Source of the DNA: Nonomuraea helvata
GTDB taxonomy: Bacteria > Actinomycetota > Actinomycetes > Streptosporangiales > Streptosporangiaceae
Assembly: GCF_039535785.1 (NCBI RefSeq)
Contig: NZ_BAAAXV010000008.1
Span: 930,001-994,000 of the forward strand
DNA: 64,000 nucleotides
Direction: 5' to 3'
Position numbers and translations under genes: made by a program
Shown here: in pieces, positions 29,030-37,264 of the stretch
Layout: the number at the start of each line of letters is the position of its first letter
Position numbering within the stretch: position 1 is the stretch's first letter
Notes under the pieces: generated by a model
Seen by the model: the letters and a program-made list of their open reading frames with translations, nothing else
Told to the model about the DNA's origin: nothing
Databases searched by the model: none

Positions 29030-30172
29030 GTGCACGCACCCAACCGGCCCAAGCATGCTCGGGGGGGCGGCCGGTTGGCCGAGCTCGACCTGCTGCGCTT
29101 CCTCGCCGCCCTGGCCGTCGTCGCCTTCCACTACCTGGTCGCGTACGCCTCCGTCTGGGGAGACCGGCCCGCCGAGCTGTTCCCGGCGCTGGCGCCCATC
29201 GCGGGGTTAGGCATCCTCGGCGTCGAGCTGTTCTTCATCATCAGCGGGTTCGTCATCCTCATGACCGTCTGGGGGCGCGGGCTCGGCGGGTTCGCCCGGT
29301 CCCGGTTCGTCCGCCTGTACCCCGCGTACTGGCTCAGCCTCGGCGCCGTCGCGGCCGTCTACGGGCTCACCGGCGCCAAGGCGCTCGACCCAAAACTTTC
29401 ACCAGGCGAATACCTGCTGAACGCCACCATGTTCCAGCGGTTGTTCAAGGTCACCGACGCCAGCGGCGTCTACTGGTCGCTCTGGGCCGAGCTCCGCTTC
29501 TACCTGCTGATGGCCATCCTCGTGATCGTCGGGGTCACGTACGGGCGCGTGCTCGCGTTCACTGGCCTCTGGCTGGTCGCCGCCCTGGCCGTCAAACTGC
29601 TCGCGGAGGCCCAGCTCTTCGACAACGAGGTCGTCCGCGAGATCGTCATGCCCGACTACGCGCCCTACTTCGCCGCCGGCATGGCCCTGTACCTCATCCA
29701 CAAACACGGCAGCTCCTGGCTGCCCTGGCTCTACGTCGCCGCCGGATACGGCCTGTCCATCGACTCCGCGCTCGGCCGCGTCCACCGGCGCATCGATCAG
29801 GCCGGGTTCAAGAACATGCCCGTCACCGACATCAGCGTCATCATCACCCTCACGTTGATCTTCGTGCTGATGTCGCTCGTCGCGCTCGGACTACTCAGGC
29901 TCAAAACGTCCAAAATGCTCACCGCGCTCGGCGGCACGACATACCCGCTTTACCTCCTCCATAGCGTGCTCGCCGTGGCCCTCATCCCTTTGCTCACCGG
30001 CCACCTGCCCCCCTGGGCCACCGCCACCGTGACCGTGCTGACGTCCGTGCTGGTGTCGTATCTCGTGTACTCCTTTGCCGAACGGCCCATCCAGCGGCTA
30101 CTCAAGCCCCGCAGACGCACACAAACCCCAACAACTCCCGCCGTACAGGTTGAAAAGGCGTCGGTGCCATAA
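29030..30172 (+). CDS. Acyltransferase family 3 (OafA/YrhL-like) membrane protein
   Basis: This 380-residue protein has about ten membrane helices and the acyltransferase-3 motifs: ELDLLRFLAALAVVAFHYLV with the conserved His, RSRFVRLYPAYWLSL, and VYWSLWAELRFYL with the conserved Glu. It ends FAERPIQRLLKPRRR. Such enzymes O-acylate cell-surface glycans or secondary metabolites, using cytoplasmic acyl-CoA across the membrane. The substrate is unknown. It starts with GTG at 29030 after a GC-rich stretch. Codon 60 (29207-29209) is TTA, rare in this genome type and a possible control point. It interrupts the arc-dop order and may not be part of the proteasome system. Confidence 0.85.
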   Translation: MHAPNRPKHARGGGRLAELDLLRFLAALAVVAFHYLVAYASVWGDRPAELFPALAPIAGLGILGVELFFIISGFVILMTVWGRGLGGFARSRFVRLYPAYWLSLGAVAAVYGLTGAKALDPKLSPGEYLLNATMFQRLFKVTDASGVYWSLWAELRFYLLMAILVIVGVTYGRVLAFTGLWLVAALAVKLLAEAQLFDNEVVREIVMPDYAPYFAAGMALYLIHKHGSSWLPWLYVAAGYGLSIDSALGRVHRRIDQAGFKNMPVTDISVIITLTLIFVLMSLVALGLLRLKTSKMLTALGGTTYPLYLLHSVLAVALIPLLTGHLPPWATATVTVLTSVLVSYLVYSFAERPIQRLLKPRRRTQTPTTPAVQVEKASVP

Positions 30173-30191
30173 CTCTGTGACCCTGGGGCAC

Positions 30192-30220
30192 TGTGAAGGG
30201 CATAGGCTCGGGCATATAAA
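30192..30220 (+). promoter_or_regulatory. Promoter candidate for dop
   Basis: TGTGAA (30192-30197) and TATAAA (30215-30220) are spaced by 17 bp. The -10 box is strong and the -35 weak. The start site would leave a leader of about 30 bases before the dop ATG. Confidence 0.45.
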
Positions 30221-30258
30221 CGGCGGATAGGCAGATCCGGACGAACAGAGGGTGTTGC

Positions 30259-31773
30259 ATGACGGTGCGTCGGGTGATGGGCATCGAGACCGAGTACGGC
30301 ATCTCCGTACCCGGCCAGCCAGGCGCCAACGCGATGGTGACCTCCTCACAGGTCGTGAACGCCTACCTGGCCGCATCGGCGGCCCGCGCGCGCAGGGCAC
30401 GGTGGGACTTCGAAGAGGAGAACCCGCTCCGCGACGCGCGCGGCTTCGACCTCGCCAGAGAGGTCGCCGACCCCACCCAGCTCACCGACGAGGACCTCGG
30501 CCTCGCCAACGTCATCCTCACCAACGGCGCCAGGCTCTACGTCGACCACGCCCACCCCGAATACAGCTCGCCCGAATGCACCAACCCCCGGGCAGCCGTC
30601 ATCTGGGACAAGGCAGGCGAGCGCGTCATGTACGACGCCGCCACCCGCGCCTCCGCCATCCCCTCCAACGCGCCCATCCAGCTCTACAAGAACAACACCG
30701 ACGCCAAAGGCGCCTCCTACGGCTGCCACGAGAACTACCTCATGCGGCGCGCCACCCCCTTCGCCGACATCGTCAGGCACCTCACCCCCTTCTTCGTCTC
30801 CCGCCAGATCGTCGTCGGCGCCGGCAAAGTCGGCATCGGCCAGGACTCACGCGGCGAAGGCTTCCAGATCAGCCAGCGGGCCGACTTCTTCGAGGTCGAA
30901 GTCGGCCTCGAGACCACGCTCAAGCGGCCCATCATCAACACCCGGGACGAACCGCACGCCGACCCCGAGAAGTACCGGCGACTCCACGTGATCATCGGCG
31001 ACGCCAACATGTCGGAAATCTCGACATACCTGAAGCTGGGCACCACCGCCCTCGTCCTCGCCATGATCGAAGACGGCTTCCTCACCCGCGACCTCGCCGT
31101 CGAGAACCCCGTACAAGCCCTCAGAGCCGTCTCCCACGACCCCACCTGCCGCTACGAGATCGCCATGCGCGACGGCCGCAAACTCACCGCCGTCCAGCTC
31201 CAGATGGAATACCTCGAGCAGGCCCGCAAATACGTCGAAGAGCGCGGCACCGCCCAGGAAGAGATGAACAAAGACATCCTCGACCGCTGGGAATCCGTGC
31301 TCACCCGCCTCGCCGAAGACCCCATGCAGCTCTCCCGCGAGCTCGACTGGGTCGCCAAACTCGAACTCCTCGAAGGCTACCGCTCCCGCGACGGCCTCTC
31401 CTGGTCCCACCCCCGACTCCAACTCGTCGACCTGCAGTACTCCGACATCCGGCCCGACCGCGGCCTCTACAACCGCCTCGTCGCCCGCGGACGCATGCAG
31501 CGCCTCGTCACCGAGGAAGAAGTCCAGCGCGCCGTCGAAAGCCCGCCCACCGACACCCGCGCCTACTTCCGCGGCCGCTGCCTACGCCAATACAGCGAAT
31601 CCGTCGCCGCCGCATCCTGGGACTCCGTCATCTTCGACATCCCCGGCCGCGAATCCCTGCAGCGCGTGCCGACCCTGGAGCCCCTGCGCGGCACCAAAGC
31701 CCACGTCGGCGAACTCTTCGACCGCTGCCGCACCGCCGCCGACCTCGTCGCCGCCCTCACCGGCGGCGACTGA
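30259..31773 (+). CDS. dop: Pup deamidase/depupylase Dop
   Basis: The 504-residue enzyme belongs to the carboxylate-amine ligase fold shared with PafA and glutamine synthetase. It converts the C-terminal Gln of Pup to Glu and also removes Pup from substrates. Family markers are MGIETEYGISVPG at the N-terminus, the catalytic Asp96 in LYVDHAHPEYSSPEC, YKNNTDAKGASYGCHENYL and KRPIINTRDEPHAD. The Dop-specific insertion (about 40-75, RARWDFEEENPLRD) distinguishes it from PafA. It starts at ATG 30259. The last codons and stop lie inside a 14-bp tandem repeat, so its C-terminus may vary between strains. Confidence 0.96.
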   Translation: MTVRRVMGIETEYGISVPGQPGANAMVTSSQVVNAYLAASAARARRARWDFEEENPLRDARGFDLAREVADPTQLTDEDLGLANVILTNGARLYVDHAHPEYSSPECTNPRAAVIWDKAGERVMYDAATRASAIPSNAPIQLYKNNTDAKGASYGCHENYLMRRATPFADIVRHLTPFFVSRQIVVGAGKVGIGQDSRGEGFQISQRADFFEVEVGLETTLKRPIINTRDEPHADPEKYRRLHVIIGDANMSEISTYLKLGTTALVLAMIEDGFLTRDLAVENPVQALRAVSHDPTCRYEIAMRDGRKLTAVQLQMEYLEQARKYVEERGTAQEEMNKDILDRWESVLTRLAEDPMQLSRELDWVAKLELLEGYRSRDGLSWSHPRLQLVDLQYSDIRPDRGLYNRLVARGRMQRLVTEEEVQRAVESPPTDTRAYFRGRCLRQYSESVAAASWDSVIFDIPGRESLQRVPTLEPLRGTKAHVGELFDRCRTAADLVAALTGGD

Positions 31774-31830
31774 CCGGCGGCGACTGACCGGCGGCGACTG
31801 ACCGGCGGCGACTGACCGGCGGCGACTGAC
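31761..31830. repeat. Five perfect 14-bp tandem repeats over the dop stop codon
   Basis: CGGCGGCGACTGAC is repeated five times in perfect register, starting at 31761. The dop TGA is in the first copy. Because 14 is not a multiple of 3, each copy places TGA in another frame, so stops occur in all three frames within 42 bp. Confidence 0.9.
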
Positions 31831-31843
31831 CGGCGGCCGCGCC

Positions 31844-32248
31844 TCACAGCAGCCCCACACCCAGCGTCAGCGTGCCCGCCGCCAGGCACACCCCACCCGC
31901 CACCGTCAACCAGATCAACCTGCTCGGCTTCGTGTCACCCGGACGCACCACCGACAGGAAGAAACCCAGCGGCATCAGAATCGGCGCGGCCACGATCAAC
32001 ACCCGCGTCAGAGCCTTGACGCCGTCCGGCAGGCCCGCCTGGTCCACGTACAGCATCGCCACCAGCGCGAACAGCACCAGCACGCCCGCATGGGCATGCC
32101 CTGCACGCCACAGGCCACGCCGGACGGGGTTGTCCAGGTAACCGGGGACGTTCCGCATCAGGAACTTGAGCAGCGTGACGCCGCCGAAGGCCACGCCCGG
32201 GACTGTGATGAGGAGCACACCTGCCATGCTCAGGGACTGGGGGGACAT
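31844..32248 (-). CDS. Small integral membrane protein, repressor-controlled
   Basis: This 134-residue protein has four predicted membrane helices: MSPQSLSMAGVLLITVPGVA, then around HAHAGVLVLFALVAMLYV, RVLIVAAPILMPLGFFLSVV and the last 25 residues. A His-containing stretch (GLWRAGHAHAG) recalls haem or metal-binding membrane proteins, but I cannot name the family. The ATG at 32248 has a perfect AAGGAGG five bases upstream. Its promoter contains an operator-like palindrome in the spacer, which implies tight regulation by a repressor not found nearby. It lies between dop and pup on the opposite strand. Confidence 0.75.
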   Translation of the reverse strand: MSPQSLSMAGVLLITVPGVAFGGVTLLKFLMRNVPGYLDNPVRRGLWRAGHAHAGVLVLFALVAMLYVDQAGLPDGVKALTRVLIVAAPILMPLGFFLSVVRPGDTKPSRLIWLTVAGGVCLAAGTLTLGVGLL

Positions 32249-32276
32249 CCGAACCTCCTTGTGGGTACGGCCTCCC

Positions 32277-32304
32277 ATATTAGATAGTTTTGCTATCTAG
32301 TCAA
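32277..32304 (-). promoter_or_regulatory. Promoter with a 19-bp palindromic operator in its spacer
   Basis: On the minus strand TTGACT (32304-32299) and TAATAT (32282-32277) are separated by 16 bp. The palindrome TAGATAG-TTTTG-CTATCTA (32281-32299, perfect arms) covers the spacer and touches both boxes, so a bound dimer would exclude RNA polymerase. It drives the membrane-protein gene ending at 31844. Confidence 0.8.
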
Positions 32305-32394
32305 GACGGCAAGATCGCTGGGCGATCGGCGCGAAATGTCGCCCGGTTCGGGGAAGATATGCCTAGAGGCACGTCCCCCAAGTGGAGGTAGGAC

Positions 32395-32604
32395 ATGGCA
32401 ACCAAGGACACCGGCGGCCAGAAGCAGGCCGGGCGGCGCGAGAGCGAAGTCGAGGAGACCGAGGCCTCGGCGACGCCGGACGTTCAGGAGCGGCAGGAGA
32501 AGCTCACGGACGATGTCGATGCAATTCTGGACGAAATAGACGAAGTTCTCGAAGAGAACGCAGAGGAATTTGTCAGGTCATACGTCCAGAAAGGCGGGCA
32601 ATAG
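32395..32604 (+). CDS. pup: Prokaryotic ubiquitin-like protein Pup
   Basis: This 69-residue protein is the tag attached to lysines of proteins destined for the proteasome. It is rich in Glu/Asp/Gln, largely disordered, has the ARC-binding helical segment KLTDDVDAILDEIDEVLEEN, and ends VRSYVQKGGQ. The terminal Gln means it must be deamidated by Dop before PafA can ligate it. GGAGG stands before the ATG at 32395. The endonuclease VII-type gene starts 33 bp downstream on the same strand and is probably cotranscribed. A 5' promoter is expected in 32305-32394 but was not pinned down. Confidence 0.97.
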   Translation: MATKDTGGQKQAGRRESEVEETEASATPDVQERQEKLTDDVDAILDEIDEVLEENAEEFVRSYVQKGGQ

Positions 32605-32636
32605 GGAATAAATCGGACATCGAAAAGGAGGGGTCG

Positions 32637-33635
32637 GTGGAAACGCCGGAAGGGTTTAAGCGGTGCTCGGACTGCGGGGAAGAAAAGAATATCTCCGAGT
32701 TCGGGCGCAATAAGCGCATGGCCGATGGGCTGGCGCGATATTGCAAGGCCTGTTTCCGGCGGCGTCATACGCAGAGCTATCGCAAGCGCATGGAAGAACA
32801 GGGAAAGACCGTGCGCGAGCGGGCTGAAGTGCCCGACGGGCAGAAATTCTGTCCTCGCTGTGGTGAGATCAGGCCCCGTGCCGAGTTCGGTAGCAATCGG
32901 TCCGCCAAAGATGGGCTCACTGCCTACTGCAAGCCGTGTCATACGGTGGTGACGCGCGAGAACAAAATCAAGAAATACGGTAGTGAGCGGAACTACCTTC
33001 TCACCTACCGCTATGGCATCACTGAGGACGACTTTGAGCGCATGCTCGCCCGTCAGGGCGGGCTCTGCGCCGTCTGCAAGGTCGTGCCGGGCACCTTCGT
33101 CGATCACAGCCACGAGACCGGCCAGGTCCGGGGCATTCTCTGTTTCAACTGCAACAACGGGCTCGGTCACTTCGGCGACAGTCTCGTGCTGCTGGAGTCG
33201 GCGGCTCTATATCTTGACGGGGAGATTCTCTGGCCGGAGTTCGTGATTCTTCCGGAGCAGCGTGCCGCTGGCGCAACCACGCGGATGAGGAGCTATCACC
33301 TCGCGCGGCGCTATCAATTGCGGCATGAGGATGTCGAGCGGATGATCTCGGCTCAGCACGGTTTGTGTGTGGTGTGCTGGGGTCGGCCGCCGGAGCATGT
33401 GGATCATTGTCATCGCACCGGTGATGTGCGATATGCGCTGTGCTTGCCGTGCAATACCGGGATCGGGCAGTTCAGGGATGATCCCGGGGTGGTGTGGCGG
33501 GCGCTTTCGTATGTCGAGGCGTCTCTTGGGGAATTCGACGAGGTCGAGGTTTCGGAGGAGGAGCTGCGGGAGTTGATCCGGGCCGAGGAGGAGCTTCGGG
33601 CGGATTTCTATTCCAGGGCCTCGAGGGTGGGCTGA
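32637..33635 (+). CDS. Tandem endonuclease VII-type (HNH) nuclease with Cys pairs
   Basis: The 332-residue product has two N-terminal Cys-rich repeats (CSDCGEEKNISEFGRN...YCKAC and CPRCGEIRPRAEFGSN...YCKPC). Two domains of the phage recombination endonuclease VII family follow: GLCAVC, VDHSHETGQVRGILCFNCN, then GLCVVC, VDHCHRTGDVRYALCLPCN. Each has zinc-binding Cys pairs and the DHxH core. Family members cut branched DNA. GTG at 32637 is preceded by AAAAGGAGG. Codon use is visibly less GC-biased than in neighbours, suggesting transfer. From memory, a gene of this type lies between pup and prcB in Streptomyces too, so the location may be conserved. The 3' end overlaps convergent dinB by 28 bp. 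Confidence 0.8.
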   Translation: METPEGFKRCSDCGEEKNISEFGRNKRMADGLARYCKACFRRRHTQSYRKRMEEQGKTVRERAEVPDGQKFCPRCGEIRPRAEFGSNRSAKDGLTAYCKPCHTVVTRENKIKKYGSERNYLLTYRYGITEDDFERMLARQGGLCAVCKVVPGTFVDHSHETGQVRGILCFNCNNGLGHFGDSLVLLESAALYLDGEILWPEFVILPEQRAAGATTRMRSYHLARRYQLRHEDVERMISAQHGLCVVCWGRPPEHVDHCHRTGDVRYALCLPCNTGIGQFRDDPGVVWRALSYVEASLGEFDEVEVSEEELRELIRAEEELRADFYSRASRVG

Positions 33636-34672
33636 TCGTCGCTGGGCGGGAGGGTGTAGTCGACGGCGACGCCGAGGAGGCGGACGGGTCGGGTGAGGTC
33701 GAAGCGGTCGAGGATGGTGAGGGCCGTCTGTTCGACGGTGGCCGGGTCGGTGGTGGGGGTGGGGAGTTTTGACTGGCGGGTGCGGGTGAGGAACGGGGTG
33801 AAGCGGACCTTGACCGATACCCGGGCGATCTGGCGGCCGGCTTCGTCGGCGTCGTGGGCCACTTGGGTGGCGAGGGTGGCGACGTGGTGGGCGATGTCGG
33901 TTCGGTCGGTGAGGTCGTGCTGGAAGGTGGTTTCGCGGCTGTGGCCGCGGGCGATCCAGGGTGTGGTGACGACTTCGGCTTCGCCTTTGCCGAGTGCGAG
34001 GTAGCGGTACCAGGGGCCGTTGGTGGGGCCGAAGTGGCGGGCCAGGTGGGCGGGGTCGGCGGCGGCGAGCTGGGCGACGGTATGGAGTCCGAGGGCGGCG
34101 AGTTTCTTGGCGGTTCTGGCGCCGATGCCCCAGAGGGCGTCGGTGGGCCGGTGGTTCATGGTCTCGGCCCAGTTGTCGCTGGTGAGGCGGTGGATCCCGG
34201 CGGGTTTGGCGAGGCCTGAGGCGAGTTTGGCCTGGTGTTTGTTGTCGCCGATGCCGACGGAGCAGGTGAGCTGGGTGCGGTCGCGTACGGCCTGCTGGAT
34301 GGCGGCGGCGAGGGTTTCGGGGTCGTCGGTGGTGGCGCCGATGAAGGCTTCGTCCCAGCCCCATATTTCGACGAGGACGGGGAATTCGCGGAGGACGGCC
34401 ATGACGCGGGTGGAGGCGGCTTCGTAGGCGGGTGGGTCGCTGGGCAGGAAGATCGCGTCTGGGCAGCGTTTGAGTGCGGTGCGGAGTGGCATGCCGGAGT
34501 GGATGCCGTGTTCGCGGGCTTCGTAGGTGGCGGTGGCGGCGACGGTGCGGGGCTGGGTGGGGTCTCCTGAGCCGCCGACGACGACGGGTCTGCCGCGGAG
34601 TTCCGGGTGGCGGAGGAGCTCGACGGCGGCGATGAACTGGTCGAGGTCGACGTGGAGGATCCAGTCCCTCAT
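33608..34672 (-). CDS. Y-family DNA polymerase IV, DinB2-like
   Basis: This 354-residue translesion polymerase starts MRDWILHVDLDQFIAAVE at ATG 34672, with metal-binding Asp9. The second acidic motif reads EIWGWDEAFIG instead of the usual SIDEAY, a variant I remember from mycobacterial DinB2. Later parts include the HhH region (DALWGIGARTAKKLAALG) and the little-finger domain (SRETTFQHDLTD). It lacks an obvious beta-clamp motif at the C-terminus. It would copy past damaged bases at low fidelity. The gene converges on the endonuclease VII-like gene. Confidence 0.85.
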   Translation of the reverse strand: MRDWILHVDLDQFIAAVELLRHPELRGRPVVVGGSGDPTQPRTVAATATYEAREHGIHSGMPLRTALKRCPDAIFLPSDPPAYEAASTRVMAVLREFPVLVEIWGWDEAFIGATTDDPETLAAAIQQAVRDRTQLTCSVGIGDNKHQAKLASGLAKPAGIHRLTSDNWAETMNHRPTDALWGIGARTAKKLAALGLHTVAQLAAADPAHLARHFGPTNGPWYRYLALGKGEAEVVTTPWIARGHSRETTFQHDLTDRTDIAHHVATLATQVAHDADEAGRQIARVSVKVRFTPFLTRTRQSKLPTPTTDPATVEQTALTILDRFDLTRPVRLLGVAVDYTLPPSDDQPTLEALE

Positions 34673-34838
34673 GTTTCTCAGTATGTCGTGATGGGGTGAG
34701 CGGTTGGTTGTCGCGGGCGCCCGATGGCCGTGCTGGGCGGGGTCCACGTCGTCGGCGCGAAGCCTTCGACGGGCCTGCAGGGTCCGGGACGGGGTGGAGC
34801 CGGGCCCTGCCTGGCCGGTGGGGTGTCAGGGGGCTCGT

Positions 34839-36206
34839 TCACCCGCCGATGTTGGCCGGGCCGCCGACGATTCCTTCGAGTTTCGCCTGGTACGCGGTGG
34901 CCGCCTCGTCGGGGCTCCTGCCGCTGACGACGGCGGCGGTGGCCTCTTGGAGCGCGGCCGACACCTGGGGGTAGACGGCCAGTCCGGGGCGGTAGGCGGT
35001 GATGGGCAGCACCTCGTCGGCGACGAACTTGAGCATGGGGTCGGCGGTGAGCAGCTCGTCGTTGACGTCGGTGCGCGAGCTGATGCGTGCCTGGCCGGAC
35101 AGCTGCGCCTTGGTGGCGGGGGCCGAGTGCATGAAGGCGAGCAGGTCCCAGGCGAGTTCGGGGTTCTTGGAGTTGGGGTTGAGCACGCGTACGGCGCCGC
35201 CGGACATGCTGACGAAGTCCTGGCCGTGGATGCCGCCGCCGGGCTGTCTGGCGGGGATCTTGGCGTAGCCGACGACCTGGTCGCGGTCCTTCATGGGGGC
35301 GACGCCGGCCCGGGGTTCGACGACGGAGCGCCAGAAGTAGTCGCTCTCGGCCAGGATGCCGATCTTGCCGGCGGCGAACTGGGTGAACGACTTGTCGCGG
35401 CCTTTGGCCTCCTGCTGCAGCTTGGGGTCGCCGAGGCCGCTGCCGCCGTAGATCTGCCGGTAGAAGCCGAGTGCGTCCTTCAGTGCCTGGGAGGCGCCGG
35501 TCCACTTGCCTGCCGTGTAGATCTCGGATCCGGCGCCGGCGAGCAGGGGGAGGAGGCCTTGCATGGTGGTGGCCTCGCCCATGGCGGTGCCCGCGTTGAT
35601 CTGGATCGGGACGGGCACGCCGGCGGCCTTGAGTCTGGTGCCGGCGTCGATGATCTCCTGCCAGCTCTTGGGCTGCCAGGTCGCGGGCAGGCCGGCCTTG
35701 GTGAACAGGGTCTTGTTGTAGAACAGGACGCGGCCGTCGGTGCCCTGCGGCAGGCCGTACTTCTTGCCGTCGAAGACGCCGAGGCCCTGGACGGCCTCCG
35801 GGATCTGGGACCAGCCCTCCCACTGTTCGACGGTGGCGCCGCCGACCTCGGAGAGCGGTTTGATGTAGCCGGCCTGGGCGAATTCGCCGACCCAGATGCC
35901 GTCGAGGTCGATGACGTCGGCGCCGCGCCTGGACTTGAGGTCGAGCGCGATCCTGGTCTTGTACTGCTCGTCGTCGACGCCGCTGGGCTGGAAGAGCACC
36001 TTGACGTGGGCGTGGGTCTTCTCGAACTCGGGGATCACCCACTGCTTGATCCAGGCGGCCGTCTCGGCGTTCTTGCCGCCGGAGATGGAGTTGGCCGCGA
36101 TCGTCAGGGTGACGCTGCCTCCGCCGGTCTCCGTGCCGGTGCCGCAGGACGTGAGCGCCAGGAGGATGGTGGCCCCGATCACCGCAGGTCGGCTGGGTAA
36201 TCTCAT
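34839..36206 (-). CDS. Sugar-type ABC transporter substrate-binding lipoprotein (orphan)
   Basis: This 455-residue protein has a lipoprotein signal with lipobox LTSC (Cys21), then an SBP family 1 body: TLTIAANSISGGKNAETAAWIKQW, RRGADVIDLDGIWVGEFAQAGY, then GTDGRVLFYNKTLFTKAGL. It would bind a carbohydrate or similar solute outside the membrane. AGGAGG precedes the ATG at 36206. No permease or ATPase gene is adjacent, so it must use components encoded elsewhere. It sits between dinB and prcB, apparently unrelated to the proteasome. It is divergent from prcB. Confidence 0.88.
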   Translation of the reverse strand: MRLPSRPAVIGATILLALTSCGTGTETGGGSVTLTIAANSISGGKNAETAAWIKQWVIPEFEKTHAHVKVLFQPSGVDDEQYKTRIALDLKSRRGADVIDLDGIWVGEFAQAGYIKPLSEVGGATVEQWEGWSQIPEAVQGLGVFDGKKYGLPQGTDGRVLFYNKTLFTKAGLPATWQPKSWQEIIDAGTRLKAAGVPVPIQINAGTAMGEATTMQGLLPLLAGAGSEIYTAGKWTGASQALKDALGFYRQIYGGSGLGDPKLQQEAKGRDKSFTQFAAGKIGILAESDYFWRSVVEPRAGVAPMKDRDQVVGYAKIPARQPGGGIHGQDFVSMSGGAVRVLNPNSKNPELAWDLLAFMHSAPATKAQLSGQARISSRTDVNDELLTADPMLKFVADEVLPITAYRPGLAVYPQVSAALQEATAAVVSGRSPDEAATAYQAKLEGIVGGPANIGG

Positions 36207-36401
36207 GTCGGCCTCCTGTTCAGGACGTGCGGACATACCGACGGTCGCATGGCGGCCGGCGCCCGTAAAGAAACGATCTGGGCACGGAACGCGGCGGTGC
36301 GTGTCCGTGGGGGTTCGCCGTGAGCTGATCGTGGGAAGTGCAGACAGCGACGCAACATGAGTAGGGTCGCCCTAGGAACATTGACGTTTGGAGGGAGTCG
36401 C

Positions 36402-37250
36402 GTGGCATCGCACAGGGATCTGCCCGTCGGCTTGGTCAACCAGCTTTTCCTCAACACCGGAAGTTCCTCGTTCACGGAGTTTGTCGGCTCGTATGCGCCC
36501 GAGTTGCTGCCGCAGCGGGATGAGGTGCTGGCCACCCCGATCAGCGACCAGGTTCCGCACGCGACCACGATCGTGGCCGCCACCTTCGCCGGCGGCGTGG
36601 TCATGGCGGGCGACCGGCGTGCCACGTCGGGCAACATCATCTCGCAGCGCGACGTGGAGAAGGTGTTCCGCACCGACGACTACTCGTGCATGGGCATCGC
36701 GGGCACGGCCAGCACCGGCATCGAGTTCGCCCGGCTGTTCCGCGTGGAGCTGGAGCACTACGAGAAGCTCGAGGGCCGCACGATGTCGGTGGCGGGCAAG
36801 GCCAACCGGCTGGCCACCATGATCAGGGGCAACCTCGCCATGGCGATGCAGGGGCTGGTGGTGGTGCCGCTGTTCTCCGCGTACGACCCTGACAAGGACG
36901 AGGGCCGCATCTTCAGCTACGACGTGGCGGGCGGACCTTACGAGCGGGAGAGATTCGACGCCATCGGCTCGGGTTCGATCTTCGCGCGTGGGTCGCTGAA
37001 GAAGCTCTACCGCGACGGCGCCTCGGCCGACGACATGGCGATGACGCTCATCCAGGCGCTCTACGACGCCGCCGACGATGACTCGGCGACCGGTGGGCCC
37101 GACGTCACCAGGAAGATCTGGCCGATCGTGTCGGTGATCGACGCCGATGGTTTCCGCAGGCTGACGGAGGAGCAGGTCTCCGCGTACGTCGAGCAGATGC
37201 TCGAGGCCCGCCTGATCTCGCCCGACGGCCCCATCGCCCCGCTGCGCTAG
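36402..37250 (+). CDS. prcB: 20S proteasome beta subunit PrcB
   Basis: The 282-residue precursor carries a 54-residue propeptide that is removed so that Thr55 (PHA|TTIVAATFAGG) becomes the N-terminal nucleophile. The mature part has GVVMAGDRRATSGNIIS with the active-site Asp and Lys region, and GSGSIFARG. GTG at 36402 was chosen because GGAGGG lies six bases upstream; a longer frame from ATG 36357 is possible. It forms the two inner rings of the core particle. prcA follows after 14 bp, so the two are one operon. Confidence 0.95.
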   Translation: MASHRDLPVGLVNQLFLNTGSSSFTEFVGSYAPELLPQRDEVLATPISDQVPHATTIVAATFAGGVVMAGDRRATSGNIISQRDVEKVFRTDDYSCMGIAGTASTGIEFARLFRVELEHYEKLEGRTMSVAGKANRLATMIRGNLAMAMQGLVVVPLFSAYDPDKDEGRIFSYDVAGGPYERERFDAIGSGSIFARGSLKKLYRDGASADDMAMTLIQALYDAADDDSATGGPDVTRKIWPIVSVIDADGFRRLTEEQVSAYVEQMLEARLISPDGPIAPLR

Positions 37251-37264
37251 AAAGGGATCACCAC

